A stretch of 64,000 nt of DNA, from assembly GCA_029565415.1 (NCBI GenBank), contig JAKQOH010000032.1:22756-86755 (forward strand), in the 5' to 3' direction. This document shows, piece by piece, positions 36,329 through 45,711 of the stretch (positions are counted from its first letter, which is position 1; the number at the start of each line of letters is the position of its first letter). The notes beneath the pieces were generated by a model. It worked only from the letters and a program-made list of their open reading frames with translations, was not told the DNA's origin and ran no database searches. The translations under genes and the position numbers were made by a program. Source of the stretch: Candidatus Rifleibacteriota bacterium. Its GTDB lineage: Bacteria > Riflebacteria > Ozemobacteria > Ozemobacterales > Ozemobacteraceae.

Positions 36329-37513
36329 TCAGGCGGTCATGGATTTGCGGAACTTTTCGAGCCGGGGCCGGATGGCCTCGATGGTCTCGACGGATTGCGT
36401 GAGGGCGAACCGGACATATCCCTCGCCGTGGGGGCCGAAGCCGGTCCCCGGAGTGGTGACGATGCCGGTTTCCTCCATCAGCTTCATCGTGAAGCCCTCC
36501 GACGTGATGCCGTCGGGGCAGTGGGCCCAGACGTAGAAGGCGCCGCGGGGCTGCTGGTAGCGGATGCCGCACTCGTCGAGAATCGTCACCATCGTGTCGC
36601 GCCGTTTGCGGTAGGTCTCCTGGAGCCGCTCGAGATGAGCATCGACCCGGGCGAGGCCGGAGACACAGGCGAGCTGGATGGCATCGAACACGCCGGAATC
36701 GACGTTGGTCTTCAGCTTGAGCAGACCGGCGATCAGGGCGGGATTGCCGACGGCGAAGCCGATGCGCCAGCCGGTCATGTTGAAGATCTTGCTGAACGAG
36801 TGGAACTCGATCGCGACATCCTTCGCGCCCGGAATCGAGAGAATGCTGCGCCGGTCGCGCGGATCGTAGGTGAGCTCGGCGTAGGCGGCATCCGAGACGA
36901 TGATGACTTCGTGCTTGCGGGCCCACTCGACGATGGCGGCGAGGTCGCTCTCCGAGGCGACGGCGCCGGTCGGGTTGTTGGGATAATTGATATACAGCGT
37001 CTTCGCCCGACGCGCAATCGCATCCGGGACGCGGCTCAGATCGGGCAGAAACCCGTTTTTCGCGAGAAGCGGCAGGATATGCGCTTCCCCGCCGGCGAAC
37101 TCGGTCGTGGTCTTGTAGACGGGATAGGCCGGGTCGGGCACGAGCGCCACGTCGTTCTCGTCGATGAACGCCCAGGCGAAATGCGCCAGGCCTTCCTTCG
37201 AGCCGATCAGGGCCATCACCTCGGTGCGCGGGTCGGCCTGGACGCCGAACCGGTCGTGCATGTAGCGGGCGACGGCCTCGCGGAACCGGATGTCGCCCTC
37301 ATAGGCGGGGTATTTCTGGTTGGCGTTGTCGCGCATCGCGCGGTTCATCGCCTCGACGACGAAGTCGGGGGTCGGGAGGTCGGGATCACCGATGCCGAAG
37401 TTGAGCAGTTTCGTGCCCGCCGCGGCCAGTTCCCGCTTCTTGTCGTCGATGCGTTTGAACACATACGGGGGCAGTTCGAGAATCCGCTGCGCCGGTTTCA
37501 TCTTGGTGGTCAT
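36329..37513 (-). CDS. dapL: LL-diaminopimelate aminotransferase-like PLP enzyme
   Basis: A 394-aa fold-type I aminotransferase. FGIGDPDLPTPDFVVEAM and NQKYPAYEGDIRFREAVA are typical of DapL, which converts tetrahydrodipicolinate to LL-diaminopimelate for lysine and peptidoglycan. The PLP lysine is in SFSKIFNMTGWRIGFAVGN, and NYPNNPTGAV is the binding loop. The start at 37513 follows AAGGAG; the longer frame runs into a proline-rich shadow. It is the last of four minus-strand genes. A different class I aminotransferase specificity (for example aspartate or alanine) cannot be ruled out from motifs alone. Confidence 0.83.
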   Translation of the reverse strand: MTTKMKPAQRILELPPYVFKRIDDKKRELAAAGTKLLNFGIGDPDLPTPDFVVEAMNRAMRDNANQKYPAYEGDIRFREAVARYMHDRFGVQADPRTEVMALIGSKEGLAHFAWAFIDENDVALVPDPAYPVYKTTTEFAGGEAHILPLLAKNGFLPDLSRVPDAIARRAKTLYINYPNNPTGAVASESDLAAIVEWARKHEVIIVSDAAYAELTYDPRDRRSILSIPGAKDVAIEFHSFSKIFNMTGWRIGFAVGNPALIAGLLKLKTNVDSGVFDAIQLACVSGLARVDAHLERLQETYRKRRDTMVTILDECGIRYQQPRGAFYVWAHCPDGITSEGFTMKLMEETGIVTTPGTGFGPHGEGYVRFALTQSVETIEAIRPRLEKFRKSMTA

Positions 37514-37553
37514 GGAGAACTCCTTGATATATATCTCTTTATACGGATAACGT

Positions 37554-38276
37554 TCAGGGTGTGACGGTCTCCGAAGCATCGGCGGGAACATGGCTCGCAT
37601 CGACGGGCGGCTTGACCGGCTCGGATGCGGCCGGCACCTGGACCTCGGGGGAGGTGAGGGGAATCTGCGCGTCGGGGCTCGGCTGGGCAAGCGGCGGCTG
37701 GTCGGCGGCGGGGGGCTCCACGGGGGCAGGGGGAGGGCTGAGGTGATCATCGGGAGCGATCTGCGGCGTAGTCGGAACCCCGGTGGCGCGGCTGCGCAGG
37801 GCCTCGAACTGGAGCTTGGTGAACTGGAGGAACTCGGGAATGTCGTCGGCGTCGAAACGGATATAGTTGAGCTGCCAGGGGCCGTCGGAGGCTGCCCGGT
37901 AGAAGGTGAGCTCCCATGCGACGGGCATGCGGGGATGGAACGTCAGGAAATGGGTGACGAAGTACCGGTCGGTGCGGGCGACGGGCCGGTGGCCGACGAA
38001 TTCATGGCCGGCCGGCGTTCCCAGCTTCGTTTTCAGGTTGGTCACATCCGAGATGAAGGCATCCTGTGCCTCGACCTTGAGCGGGAAGATCTCGAACAGC
38101 CGCTTCATCGCCGTCTGCGTGTCGGACTTCTCGAGCTTGTCGAAAAAGTCGTTGGCGATCGCCAGGACTTCGTTCAGGGCAGGGGAGGAGTCGTGGACGA
38201 GCGCATTCTGCGCCAGGACCGGAGCTAAACCGAGAAGAACGAGGACGAGAGCCGCGAGCAGGGAGTGACGGATCAT
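37554..38276 (-). CDS. Secreted protein with proline-rich tail
   Basis: A 240-aa protein with a signal peptide (LLAALVLVLLGLAPVLAQ). A domain of about 140 residues follows, resembling small DUF3887/NTF2-like folds in outline (EVLAIANDFFDKLEKSDT, WELTFYRAASDGPWQLNYI). The last 70 residues are low-complexity and rich in Pro, Ala and Val (VEPPAADQPPLAQPSP). It could be a periplasmic accessory protein, but no function can be assigned. It overlaps the amidohydrolase gene upstream by 4 nt (ATGA). Confidence 0.68.
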   Translation of the reverse strand: MIRHSLLAALVLVLLGLAPVLAQNALVHDSSPALNEVLAIANDFFDKLEKSDTQTAMKRLFEIFPLKVEAQDAFISDVTNLKTKLGTPAGHEFVGHRPVARTDRYFVTHFLTFHPRMPVAWELTFYRAASDGPWQLNYIRFDADDIPEFLQFTKLQFEALRSRATGVPTTPQIAPDDHLSPPPAPVEPPAADQPPLAQPSPDAQIPLTSPEVQVPAASEPVKPPVDASHVPADASETVTP

Positions 38277-39802
38277 GGTTTTTCCTCTCGTGATGCGTAA
38301 TTCGCCTCTTCGCCAGCGACGAAGGTGCGTTCGACCCGGATATTTTTCAGGGTGCCGGGTGCGACGGCAAAGGGATCGAGGGGGAGGCAGACGAAGTCGG
38401 CGTGGAAGCCGGGAGCGAGGAAGCCGCGTTCCGGGGCGGATTCGGCGTACCGGTGCGGCTCGACGATGAAGGCGTGGAGAGCTTCGTTCAGGGAGAGGCG
38501 CTCGGATGGGGTGGGGTGATTGACGAAGCCGTGAATGCCCAGGAACGGATCTACCGGCGTGACGGGGCTGTCCGAACCTCCGGCAATGCGCAGGCCGGCC
38601 CGCAGCACGGACCGGAAAGGATTCGTGCGGGCTGCGCGGCTTCCGAGACGGAGGGCATACATGCCGGAATCGCCTCCCCAGAACACTTCAAAGGCGGGCT
38701 GCATCGAGATCAGGAGGTTTGCCTCTTTTGCCCGGCGGATCGCGTCGGGGGTGGGCAGTTCGAAATGCTCGATGCGGTGGGCAACCGGGGCGGTGAACAG
38801 ATCCCGGTGTCGCAGATGGGCATCGGCAAGCGAGGCGATCGCGCGATCGCCGATGGCATGCATGGCGAGTTGCATCCGGTGTTCGGAACAGAGGCGGATC
38901 AGCCGTTCGATATTGGCGGTGTCGCGGTAGATGACGCCTCTCGAGCCGGCCTCGTCAGCGTAGGGTTCGGAAAGCGCCGCCGTGCGCGAGCCGAACGAGC
39001 CGTCGATGAACAGACAGCCGCCGAGGCGGGGCCAACCGCTCGCGCGTGCGAGAGAGGGGTCATCCGACTGATGGTAGAGCGTGCCGCCGAACCCGGGCCG
39101 GGCGAGGAACCCGGCGATCATCGTCACATCGTCGTTCGTGGCGCTCCAGCCGCCCTCGAGGGCGTGCACCCGGGTGACACCGGCGTCGAGGCAGAACCGA
39201 CGGGCTTTTTCGAGAGCCAGCAGCTTCATCTCGCGCGGAAGATCGGCCATCGCGAGGGATGCCAGTCCATTGTAGGCATCCTTGATGAATCGGCCGTTCT
39301 CCGGCTTCCAGTCCGGGTTTTGCTGGGCAGCCCAGCGCACCGTCGCGGTGCTCGGAATCGCCGAATGCAGGTCGATGCGCGAGAGCCAGAGCCTGCGCGG
39401 CCCGACGATCGCGTCGAGCTCGTCAATGGTGGGCAGGCGGCGTTCCCGGAGCTGCGTCTCGTCGAGATTCCAGCCGAGAATCCAGTCGTAGGCGTGGGTT
39501 TTGGCGAAGGCGTCGAGGGTCTCGAACACGTCCGCCAGGGATCGGCACCGGTCGAAGCAGCAGCCGACGAGGGTCAGCCCCGTCTGCATGAAATGCACGT
39601 GCGCGTCGGCGAAGGCGGGCAGCACCACGGAGCCGTGCAGATCGACCCGCTCGAGGCCCGCGTATTCCGGAGAACGTTCGAGGCCAAACCCCCGGGCGAC
39701 GACGCGGCCGGCATCGACGGCGAAGGAGTCGAAGGCGGAAGGAGCATAGTCGGGGCCATCGCGGCCGTCGGCATGAATGAAGAGGCGGGGCTGGCAGGCC
39801 AT
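38273..39802 (-). CDS. YtcJ-like amidohydrolase (amidohydrolase family 3)
   Basis: About 509 aa. Metal-binding motifs are visible in order: DAHVHF near residue 70, the DGSFGSRTAALSEPYADE segment typical of YtcJ/LAF3 proteins, AMHAIGDRAI, HRIEHFELP, and SDSPVTPVDPF. The substrate of this group is largely unknown (formamides, cyclic ureides and others). I put the start at 39802, 5 nt after the stop of the small membrane-protein gene; the longer frame reads through that gene in another frame. No signal peptide, so it is cytoplasmic. Confidence 0.87.
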   Translation of the reverse strand: MACQPRLFIHADGRDGPDYAPSAFDSFAVDAGRVVARGFGLERSPEYAGLERVDLHGSVVLPAFADAHVHFMQTGLTLVGCCFDRCRSLADVFETLDAFAKTHAYDWILGWNLDETQLRERRLPTIDELDAIVGPRRLWLSRIDLHSAIPSTATVRWAAQQNPDWKPENGRFIKDAYNGLASLAMADLPREMKLLALEKARRFCLDAGVTRVHALEGGWSATNDDVTMIAGFLARPGFGGTLYHQSDDPSLARASGWPRLGGCLFIDGSFGSRTAALSEPYADEAGSRGVIYRDTANIERLIRLCSEHRMQLAMHAIGDRAIASLADAHLRHRDLFTAPVAHRIEHFELPTPDAIRRAKEANLLISMQPAFEVFWGGDSGMYALRLGSRAARTNPFRSVLRAGLRIAGGSDSPVTPVDPFLGIHGFVNHPTPSERLSLNEALHAFIVEPHRYAESAPERGFLAPGFHADFVCLPLDPFAVAPGTLKNIRVERTFVAGEEANYASREEKP

Positions 39803-39807
39803 CCGGG

Positions 39808-40143
39808 TCAGGGGAAGACTTCGTCCCAGGCGGTTTTCAGGCGCCAGAGCGACGCGGCGACCCATTTTGCGGGAGGCAGGATGAGGCCGGCCACCAGATC
39901 GAGAAGCCGCGACAGACGGGTGAGGCGAAAAACCCACCAGAGAATGACGAATGCGGCAGCGGCGGTTCCGGCGAGGGCCGTGTAGAAGAACCAGACACCA
40001 CGCTTCGCGGCGGGGCGGCAGAAGGGATCGAGGCGGCACGGGGACGCCTCGTTCCCGAGAACGCGGCAGGCGACCTGCGCAGGCGCCGCATGGGAAACGG
40101 GACGGCCGGAGCACTCCCGGTTGAGACGATCGAGCCTGACCAT
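39808..40143 (-). CDS. Small membrane protein
   Basis: About 111 aa from the ATG at 40143. A cysteine-bearing N-terminal part (RECSGRPVSH, VACRVLGNEASPCRLDPFC) is followed by a transmembrane helix (VWFFYTALAGTAAAAFVILWWVF) and a second hydrophobic stretch (LLDLVAGLILPP). I recognise no family. The -10 box TATAGT ends only 6 nt before the ATG, so the transcript is predicted to begin at or next to the start codon (leaderless). It is first in a four-gene minus-strand unit ending with dapL. Confidence 0.62.
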   Translation of the reverse strand: MVRLDRLNRECSGRPVSHAAPAQVACRVLGNEASPCRLDPFCRPAAKRGVWFFYTALAGTAAAAFVILWWVFRLTRLSRLLDLVAGLILPPAKWVAASLWRLKTAWDEVFP

Positions 40144-40149
40144 GCCGCC

Positions 40150-40178
40150 ACTATACCAAGAACCCACGTTCGACACAA
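40150..40178 (-). promoter_or_regulatory. Promoter producing a leaderless mRNA (predicted)
   Basis: On the minus strand, TTGTGT and TATAGT are separated by 17 nt. The -10 ends 6 nt before the ATG at 40143, so a normal start site would fall on the A of that codon. Confidence 0.55.
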
Positions 40179-40200
40179 GCCAACCACGCAATCACCTTCC

Positions 40201-40245
40201 CATCTGCGTCATCTGCAATATCTGCGGATCGTATTCCGAGACGGA
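40201..40245 (+). repeat. Dispersed 9-nt-periodic repeat A, copy 1
   Basis: CATCTGCGTC-ATCTGCAAT-ATCTGCGGA-TCGTATTCC shows a 9-nt period based on ATCTGC and matches 58356-58400 closely. Translating it gives an ICVICNICG-like string that is best regarded as spurious. It lies just upstream of the OPT transporter gene. Confidence 0.75.
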
Positions 40246-40376
40246 AATTTTTGAATGTGTGCACGACGGGGCGTGGTATACTCGCTCGGACAAGCGTGGC
40301 CCGTTTTCGAGGCACACGAAATCCACGAGGCAACAAGCCCCAGGCGTTGGCTCAGGGAGGAAGGGAACCGTCATTC

Positions 40377-42452
40377 ATGGATACCACTCACGAGAAAAAA
40401 CTGACCCCCGAAGAAATCGAGATGAACTGGTACAAAAACGTGTATCAGGGCGATCACATGCCGCAGCTGACGATCCGGGCCGTTCTGATGGGCTCGCTGC
40501 TCGGCGGCTTCATGTCGCTCTCGAATCTGTACGTCGGTCTCAAGACGGGGTGGGGGCTGGGCGTGGCGATCACGGCCTGCATCCTCAGCTTCGCGATCTA
40601 CAAGTCGCTGATGGCCGTGTTCCCGAAATGGTTCCCGACCGACATGACGATTCTCGAAAACAACTGCATGCAGTCGACGGCCAGCTCGGCCGGCTACTCG
40701 ACGGGCGGCACGATGGTCTCGGCGATCGCCGCGTATCTGCTCGTCACGGGTCACCACATGCCCTGGACGGTGCTCGCGCTGTGGACCTTCTTCCTCGCCG
40801 CGCTGGGCGTTTTCATGGCGATCCCGATGAAACGGCAGATGATCAACATCGAGCAGCTCAAGTTCCCCAGCGGCATCGCCGCCGCCGAGACGCTCAAGAG
40901 CCTTCACGCCGCCGGCCAGGATGCGGTGGACAAGGCCCGCTCCCTGGGAATCGCGGCCACGCTCGGCGCGATCATCGCCTGGCTGCGTGATGCCGCGCTG
41001 CCTGCCGCGCTCGCGATTCCGGCGCATGCGCACATTCCCGGCAAGATCCTCGGGCTGCCGTTCCTGAAATGGACGATCGGGTTCGAGATGAGCGCGATCA
41101 TGATCGCCGCCGGCTCGATCATGGGCTTCAAGATCGCATGGTCGCTGCTTCTCGGCGCCCTCATCAACTACGGGTTCCTCGCGCCCGCCATGGTGAACGC
41201 CGGGGCGATCGACACGATCAATACGAGCCTGCCGGTTCTGATGCCCGCGCTTCTCGGGAAGGGGTGGCAGATCGTCGCGGCGCTGCCCGTCATCGGGGAT
41301 GCGCTCAATACCGGCATCGGCTTTTTCTGGGAGCCGTTCCAGCAGCTTCACGGGGTGATGCAGCTCGACAAACTCGGGTTCAGGGGCGTCCTGAACCAGA
41401 CGCTGCTGCCGATCCTGACCTCGTCCGACGGCGGCGGGGCGGCGATCAAGCTCGGCTACCGCAGCATCGTGAGCTGGAGCACCTGGGCCGGCGCCTCGAT
41501 CATGGTCGCTTCGGGCCTTCTCGCGTTCGCCCTCCAATGGCGCACCGTCATTCGCGCCTTCAGCGGGCTGCTCGATATCTTCTCGGCGAAGAAGAGCTCG
41601 GGGGATGACCCGCTGGCCGCGATCGAAGTGCCCTCGTCGTGGTTCGTGACCGGCATCCTCGTTTCGGGCCTCGGCTGCATGATGGTGCTGCACTACTTCT
41701 TCCAGACGACGTTCTTCATGGGCTTCGTCGCCGTCATGTGCACGTTCTTCCTCGCGATCGTCGCCTGCCGCGCGACGGGTGAATCCGATATCACCCCGGT
41801 CGGCGCGATGGGCAAGATCACCCAGCTCGTGTTCGGCGTGCTCGCCCCGTCGAACCTGGTGACGAACCTGATGACGGCCAGCGTCACGGCCGGCGCCGCG
41901 GGCTCTTCGGCCGACCTGCTCACCGATCTCAAGAGCGGGTATCTGCTCGGCGCCAACCCCCGCCGCCAGTTCATCGCCCAGTTCATGGGCATCTTCGCGG
42001 GCACCCTCGTCGTGGTGCCGGCCTTCTACCTGCTCGTTCCCGACGCCTCGGTGCTCGGAACGGACCGCTGGCCGGCCCCGTCGGCCCAGGTCTGGGCGGC
42101 CGTGGCCAAGCTTCTGGGAAGCGGCCTCGGAGCCCTTCACGAGACGGCCCGCTGGGGGATTTTGCTCGGCTGTCTCGTCGGCGTCGGCCTCGTGCTTCTC
42201 GGGGAATACGCGCCCAAGAAGCTTCGGCCCTACATCCCGTCGGCGACGGGGATCGGTCTCGCGATGGTCATTCCCTTCTACAACTCGCTGTCGATGTTCA
42301 TCGGCGCCGTCCTGGCCATGATCATCGAGCGCCGTTCCCAGAGCTTCGCCGACAAGTACATCATCCCGGTCGCCTCGGGCGTGATCGCCGGCGAGTCGAT
42401 CATGGGCATCGTCGTCGCGCTGCTGACCGCCGCCGGTATCATTGGCGGGTAA
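40377..42452 (+). CDS. OPT-family oligopeptide transporter
   Basis: About 691 aa with roughly 15 hydrophobic segments. The N-terminal PQLTIRAVLMGSLLGGFMSLSNLYVGLKTGWG and the internal YSTGGTMVSAIAAYLL region match the OPT family (bacterial/PSE branch). It would import oligopeptides by proton symport across the inner membrane. The start at 40377 follows an AGGGAGGAAGGGA stretch. An exported oligopeptidase and a peptidase T gene follow with short gaps, which supports peptides rather than metal-siderophore chelates as cargo. Confidence 0.9.
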   Translation: MDTTHEKKLTPEEIEMNWYKNVYQGDHMPQLTIRAVLMGSLLGGFMSLSNLYVGLKTGWGLGVAITACILSFAIYKSLMAVFPKWFPTDMTILENNCMQSTASSAGYSTGGTMVSAIAAYLLVTGHHMPWTVLALWTFFLAALGVFMAIPMKRQMINIEQLKFPSGIAAAETLKSLHAAGQDAVDKARSLGIAATLGAIIAWLRDAALPAALAIPAHAHIPGKILGLPFLKWTIGFEMSAIMIAAGSIMGFKIAWSLLLGALINYGFLAPAMVNAGAIDTINTSLPVLMPALLGKGWQIVAALPVIGDALNTGIGFFWEPFQQLHGVMQLDKLGFRGVLNQTLLPILTSSDGGGAAIKLGYRSIVSWSTWAGASIMVASGLLAFALQWRTVIRAFSGLLDIFSAKKSSGDDPLAAIEVPSSWFVTGILVSGLGCMMVLHYFFQTTFFMGFVAVMCTFFLAIVACRATGESDITPVGAMGKITQLVFGVLAPSNLVTNLMTASVTAGAAGSSADLLTDLKSGYLLGANPRRQFIAQFMGIFAGTLVVVPAFYLLVPDASVLGTDRWPAPSAQVWAAVAKLLGSGLGALHETARWGILLGCLVGVGLVLLGEYAPKKLRPYIPSATGIGLAMVIPFYNSLSMFIGAVLAMIIERRSQSFADKYIIPVASGVIAGESIMGIVVALLTAAGIIGG

Positions 42453-42489
42453 GTATAATATAACAAGATATACATCAAGGAGAAGAACA

Positions 42490-44343
42490 ATGCGCTTCTG
42501 GATCACCCTTGCCCTGCTCGCGGCCCCGCTTGCCGTGTTCGCGGCCGAGCCGTCGTTCAACCCGCTTCCGGGCACCGCCCGGACCAGCTACCGGTTCGAC
42601 CTGAAGCAGTATTTCGCCGACGAAGCCGCCTGGAAAGCCGAGATGGAGAAAGCCCGCGCCGCAGCCACGAAGCTCGAAAGCTTCAAGGGCAAGGTCCTCG
42701 CCGATGCGAAGACCCTGCTCCAGACGATGGAGGCGAAACGCGCCCTCCAGGACATCCAGGACCGGCTGTATGCGTACGCGAGCTTCAAGCGCGCGATCAA
42801 CACGAACGACCGGGCGGTCTACGAGGCCCAGGAAAAACTGGATGCCGAGATCTCCGCCCGCACCAGCTTCCTGAAAGTCGAGCTGAAGGCGCTCACCGAG
42901 CAGAAGCTGAAGGAGTTCCGCGCCGCCGAGAAGGGCCTGGATCTGTATGGCTATTTCCTCACGGACATCGCGCGGTTCGCCCCGCATCTGCTTTCCGAAG
43001 AGAAGGAAAGCGTCCTCTCCGTGCTGACCCCCGACCTGACGAGCTGGCAGTCTGATTTGTTCCAGCGCGTGTTCGACCGGTTCCCCTTCCCCCAGGTCGT
43101 CTCGGAAGGCAAGAAGATGAACGTGCACATCGACTTCGAGGGTCTGATGCGCTCGCCCGACCGCAAGGCCCGGGAACGCGCCTTCCGGCTGTATTATGAC
43201 TTCTTCCGCCGGCACGCGGACATGCTCGCGTTCGCGCTGCGCCGAGAGATGAAGACCCTGAACGCCGTTTCCGGCATGCGCGGCTTCCCGACGTATTACC
43301 ATCAGGCCCTGTTCGGGATGTACATGAGCCGGCCCGAGATCGATGCCATGTATACCCAGCTCGAAAAATATCTGCCTCTTTATCATAAATACCAGAACTG
43401 GCGGATCACGAGCCTCGAGCGGGAACTCGGCGGCGGCGAGATCGGTATCTGGGATACGGAGCTCACCCCCGCGGCGGCGAAGCCGGCCCGGCTGACGATC
43501 GACCAGGGCTGCGCCCATCTGAATACGGCCCTCGAAAAGCTCGGCACCGAGTATGCCACCGAGCTGAAGAAGCTGCTCGACCCGAAGAACGGCCGCCTCG
43601 ATGTCGTCGGCGGGCCGAACCGCGACCAGGGCGCCTTCTGCGTCGGCAACTTCGGGTATTTCATGGACAACTTCCAGGGCTTCCTCAATGACGTCTCGAC
43701 GCTGGCCCACGAAGCCGGCCACGCCATTCATTACCAGCTCGTCAAGAACAAGCGCGGCTCGCTGATGTTCGGAGAGGGCCCCTCGTTCATGACCGAGTCG
43801 TTCGCCATGTTCAACGAGTGGATGCTGCGCGACCACCTCGTCTCCACCCTCAAGGACCCCGCCGTCATCGCCGGGATCCGGTGGGACATGGTCAACGAGA
43901 TGATGTATCTGTGGGAACTCGCGCGTCGCGCGAAGTTCGAGATGGTCTCCTACGACCGGATCGCGACCGGCGAGATCGTCGACGAGAACGGCTTCAACAA
44001 GGCCTGCACCGATGTCGGCAAGCAGTATGACGTCTTTTTCGCGAAGCACCCCGAGCTCGAATACCACTGGATGCGCAAGCACCATTACTGGTCCGTTCCG
44101 GGATACTACGTGAACTACGTCGTGGCCCATATGCTCGCGCTCAAATATTATTCGATGTATAAAGCCGACCCGGCCGGGTTCGCCCCGAAGTATGTGGCGA
44201 TGGTCTCGAACGGCTTCGATCGGCCTGCAACGGCTCTTCTGAAGGATTTTCTGGGCATCAGCCTGGAAGACCCGAACCTGCTGAAAGGCGTCTGCGACCT
44301 GATTTCGAAGCGGTTCGACGAGCTCACGTCGGCCTCGAAGTGA
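42490..44343 (+). CDS. Exported M3-family oligoendopeptidase (PepF-like)
   Basis: A 617-aa zinc peptidase. The HEAGHAIHYQL motif near residue 417 supplies two zinc ligands and the catalytic glutamate, with a downstream glutamate in FMTESFAMFNEW. The architecture is that of oligoendopeptidase F (M3B). Unusually for this family it begins with a good signal peptide (FWITLALLAAPLAVFAAEP), so it probably trims peptides in the periplasm before the OPT transporter takes them up. SD AAGGAG precedes the ATG at 42490, 37 nt after the transporter gene. Confidence 0.88.
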   Translation: MRFWITLALLAAPLAVFAAEPSFNPLPGTARTSYRFDLKQYFADEAAWKAEMEKARAAATKLESFKGKVLADAKTLLQTMEAKRALQDIQDRLYAYASFKRAINTNDRAVYEAQEKLDAEISARTSFLKVELKALTEQKLKEFRAAEKGLDLYGYFLTDIARFAPHLLSEEKESVLSVLTPDLTSWQSDLFQRVFDRFPFPQVVSEGKKMNVHIDFEGLMRSPDRKARERAFRLYYDFFRRHADMLAFALRREMKTLNAVSGMRGFPTYYHQALFGMYMSRPEIDAMYTQLEKYLPLYHKYQNWRITSLERELGGGEIGIWDTELTPAAAKPARLTIDQGCAHLNTALEKLGTEYATELKKLLDPKNGRLDVVGGPNRDQGAFCVGNFGYFMDNFQGFLNDVSTLAHEAGHAIHYQLVKNKRGSLMFGEGPSFMTESFAMFNEWMLRDHLVSTLKDPAVIAGIRWDMVNEMMYLWELARRAKFEMVSYDRIATGEIVDENGFNKACTDVGKQYDVFFAKHPELEYHWMRKHHYWSVPGYYVNYVVAHMLALKYYSMYKADPAGFAPKYVAMVSNGFDRPATALLKDFLGISLEDPNLLKGVCDLISKRFDELTSASK

Positions 44344-44364
44344 CGGACATCAAGGAGATATCAC

Positions 44365-45636
44365 GTGAACAACGAGATGTTTGAAACCCTGAAAAGCTCA
44401 GTCCTCGATCGGTTCTGCCGCTATGCGGCGATCGGCACCCAGTCGATGGAGAACGTCGAAAAGCTGCCGAGCACCCCCGAACAGTGGGAACTGGCGAAGC
44501 TGCTCGAGGGCGAACTCCGGCAGTTGGGTCTTCAGGATGTGAAACTGGACGCCCAGTGTTACGTGTATGCGACGATCCCCGCGAACATCAAGGGGGCGGA
44601 TGCCGCAGCGATTCCGGCCGTCGGGTTCATCGCCCATGTCGACACCTCCCCGGCCGTACCCGGTGCCCTCGTCAAGCCCGTCGTCCACCGCAACTACCCG
44701 GGCGGCGACCTGAAGCTGCCCGGCAACCCGGACGTCGTGATCTCGGCTGCGCACAACACCCGGCTCGCGAAATATATCGGACGCGATATCGTCACGTCCG
44801 ACGGGACGACCCTTCTCGGGGCGGATGACAAGGCCGGCGTTGCCGCCATCATGGCCGCCGCCGAGTATCTGATGAAGCATCCCGAGATTCCCCACGGAGC
44901 GGTGAAAATCTGTTTCACGCCCGACGAGGAAGTCGGCCGCGGAGCCGACGGGTTCGACGTCCCCGGCTTTGGCGCCGCGTTCGCCTACACCATCGACGGT
45001 GAGCAGGAAGGCGAGCTGAGCGACGAGACGTTCAACGCCGCCTCGGCCGTCGTCACCTTCCACGGGAAGAATGTCCACCCCGGCTTTGCGAAGGACGTGA
45101 TGGTGAACTCCCAGTATGCGCTCGCCCTGTTCCTTTCGATGTTCATCGCCGAGCCCCGGCCAGAGATCACTTCGGGCCGCGAAGGCTATCTCCATCCCTA
45201 CGATGTGACCGGCAGCGAGGAGATTTCGGTCGTGAAGGTGCTGATTCGCGATTTCGATCTTGCCTCGCTCGAAGCCCGCAAGAAACGGGTGCAGGAAATG
45301 GCCGAAGCGGTGCGCAAGGCGTTTCCGAAGGTGCGGGTCGATGTCGAGCTGAAGGACAGCTACCGCAACATGAATGTCGCTCTCGTCGACCAGCCCCACG
45401 TGACGGATATCGCGCGGGAGGCGATGAAGAAACTCGGGATCGAGGTCGTGTACCGGCCGATCCGGGGCGGCACGGATGGGGCGCGCCTGACGTTCAAGGG
45501 ACTGCCCTGCCCGAACGTGTTCTGCGGCTGCGAAAATGCCCACAGTCGGGAAGAATGGGTCGCTGTCGATGCGATGGCGAAGTCCGCCGCGACGGTTCTT
45601 CAGATCGTCGATATCGTCAAAGACCGCCGCCAGTAA
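44365..45636 (+). CDS. pepT: Peptidase T (tripeptide aminopeptidase, M20B)
   Basis: A 423-aa cytoplasmic metallopeptidase that removes the N-terminal residue from tripeptides. GFIAHVDTSPAVPG and GADDKAGVAAIMAA hold zinc ligands, FTPDEEVGRGAD the catalytic glutamate, and the later YTIDGEQEGELSDETFNAA is typical of PepT. Start is a GTG at 44365 with SD AAGGAG seven bases upstream. It follows the M3 peptidase gene by 21 nt and completes a logical series: outside trimming, uptake, inside hydrolysis. A terminator hairpin follows at 45662. Confidence 0.93.
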   Translation: MNNEMFETLKSSVLDRFCRYAAIGTQSMENVEKLPSTPEQWELAKLLEGELRQLGLQDVKLDAQCYVYATIPANIKGADAAAIPAVGFIAHVDTSPAVPGALVKPVVHRNYPGGDLKLPGNPDVVISAAHNTRLAKYIGRDIVTSDGTTLLGADDKAGVAAIMAAAEYLMKHPEIPHGAVKICFTPDEEVGRGADGFDVPGFGAAFAYTIDGEQEGELSDETFNAASAVVTFHGKNVHPGFAKDVMVNSQYALALFLSMFIAEPRPEITSGREGYLHPYDVTGSEEISVVKVLIRDFDLASLEARKKRVQEMAEAVRKAFPKVRVDVELKDSYRNMNVALVDQPHVTDIAREAMKKLGIEVVYRPIRGGTDGARLTFKGLPCPNVFCGCENAHSREEWVAVDAMAKSAATVLQIVDIVKDRRQ

Positions 45637-45661
45637 CGGCAGCAAACGGCCAGATAAACGG

Positions 45662-45700
45662 CGAACCCCGCGGAGAGCGATTCTTCGCGGGGTTCGTTGT
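45662..45700. terminator. Terminator hairpin between convergent genes
   Basis: An 11-bp perfect stem (CGAACCCCGCG with CGCGGGGTTCG) around a 13-nt loop, followed by a weak TTGTTC tract. It ends the peptide operon and probably the convergent 45712 gene too. Confidence 0.75.
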
Positions 45701-45711
45701 TCTCGCGGCGA

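Noticed and set aside
36329..37750. Extended 473-aa form of the aminotransferase
   Set aside because: The first 79 residues are a proline/serine-rich shadow of the neighbouring gene; a good SD precedes the internal ATG at 37513.
40192..40374. 60-aa frames over repeat A
   Set aside because: ICVICNICG-like text results from the 9-nt repeat; no start signal or conservation argument.
40371..42575. 734-aa minus-strand open frame
   Set aside because: Antisense to the OPT transporter; the translation is mostly charged residues with no domain.
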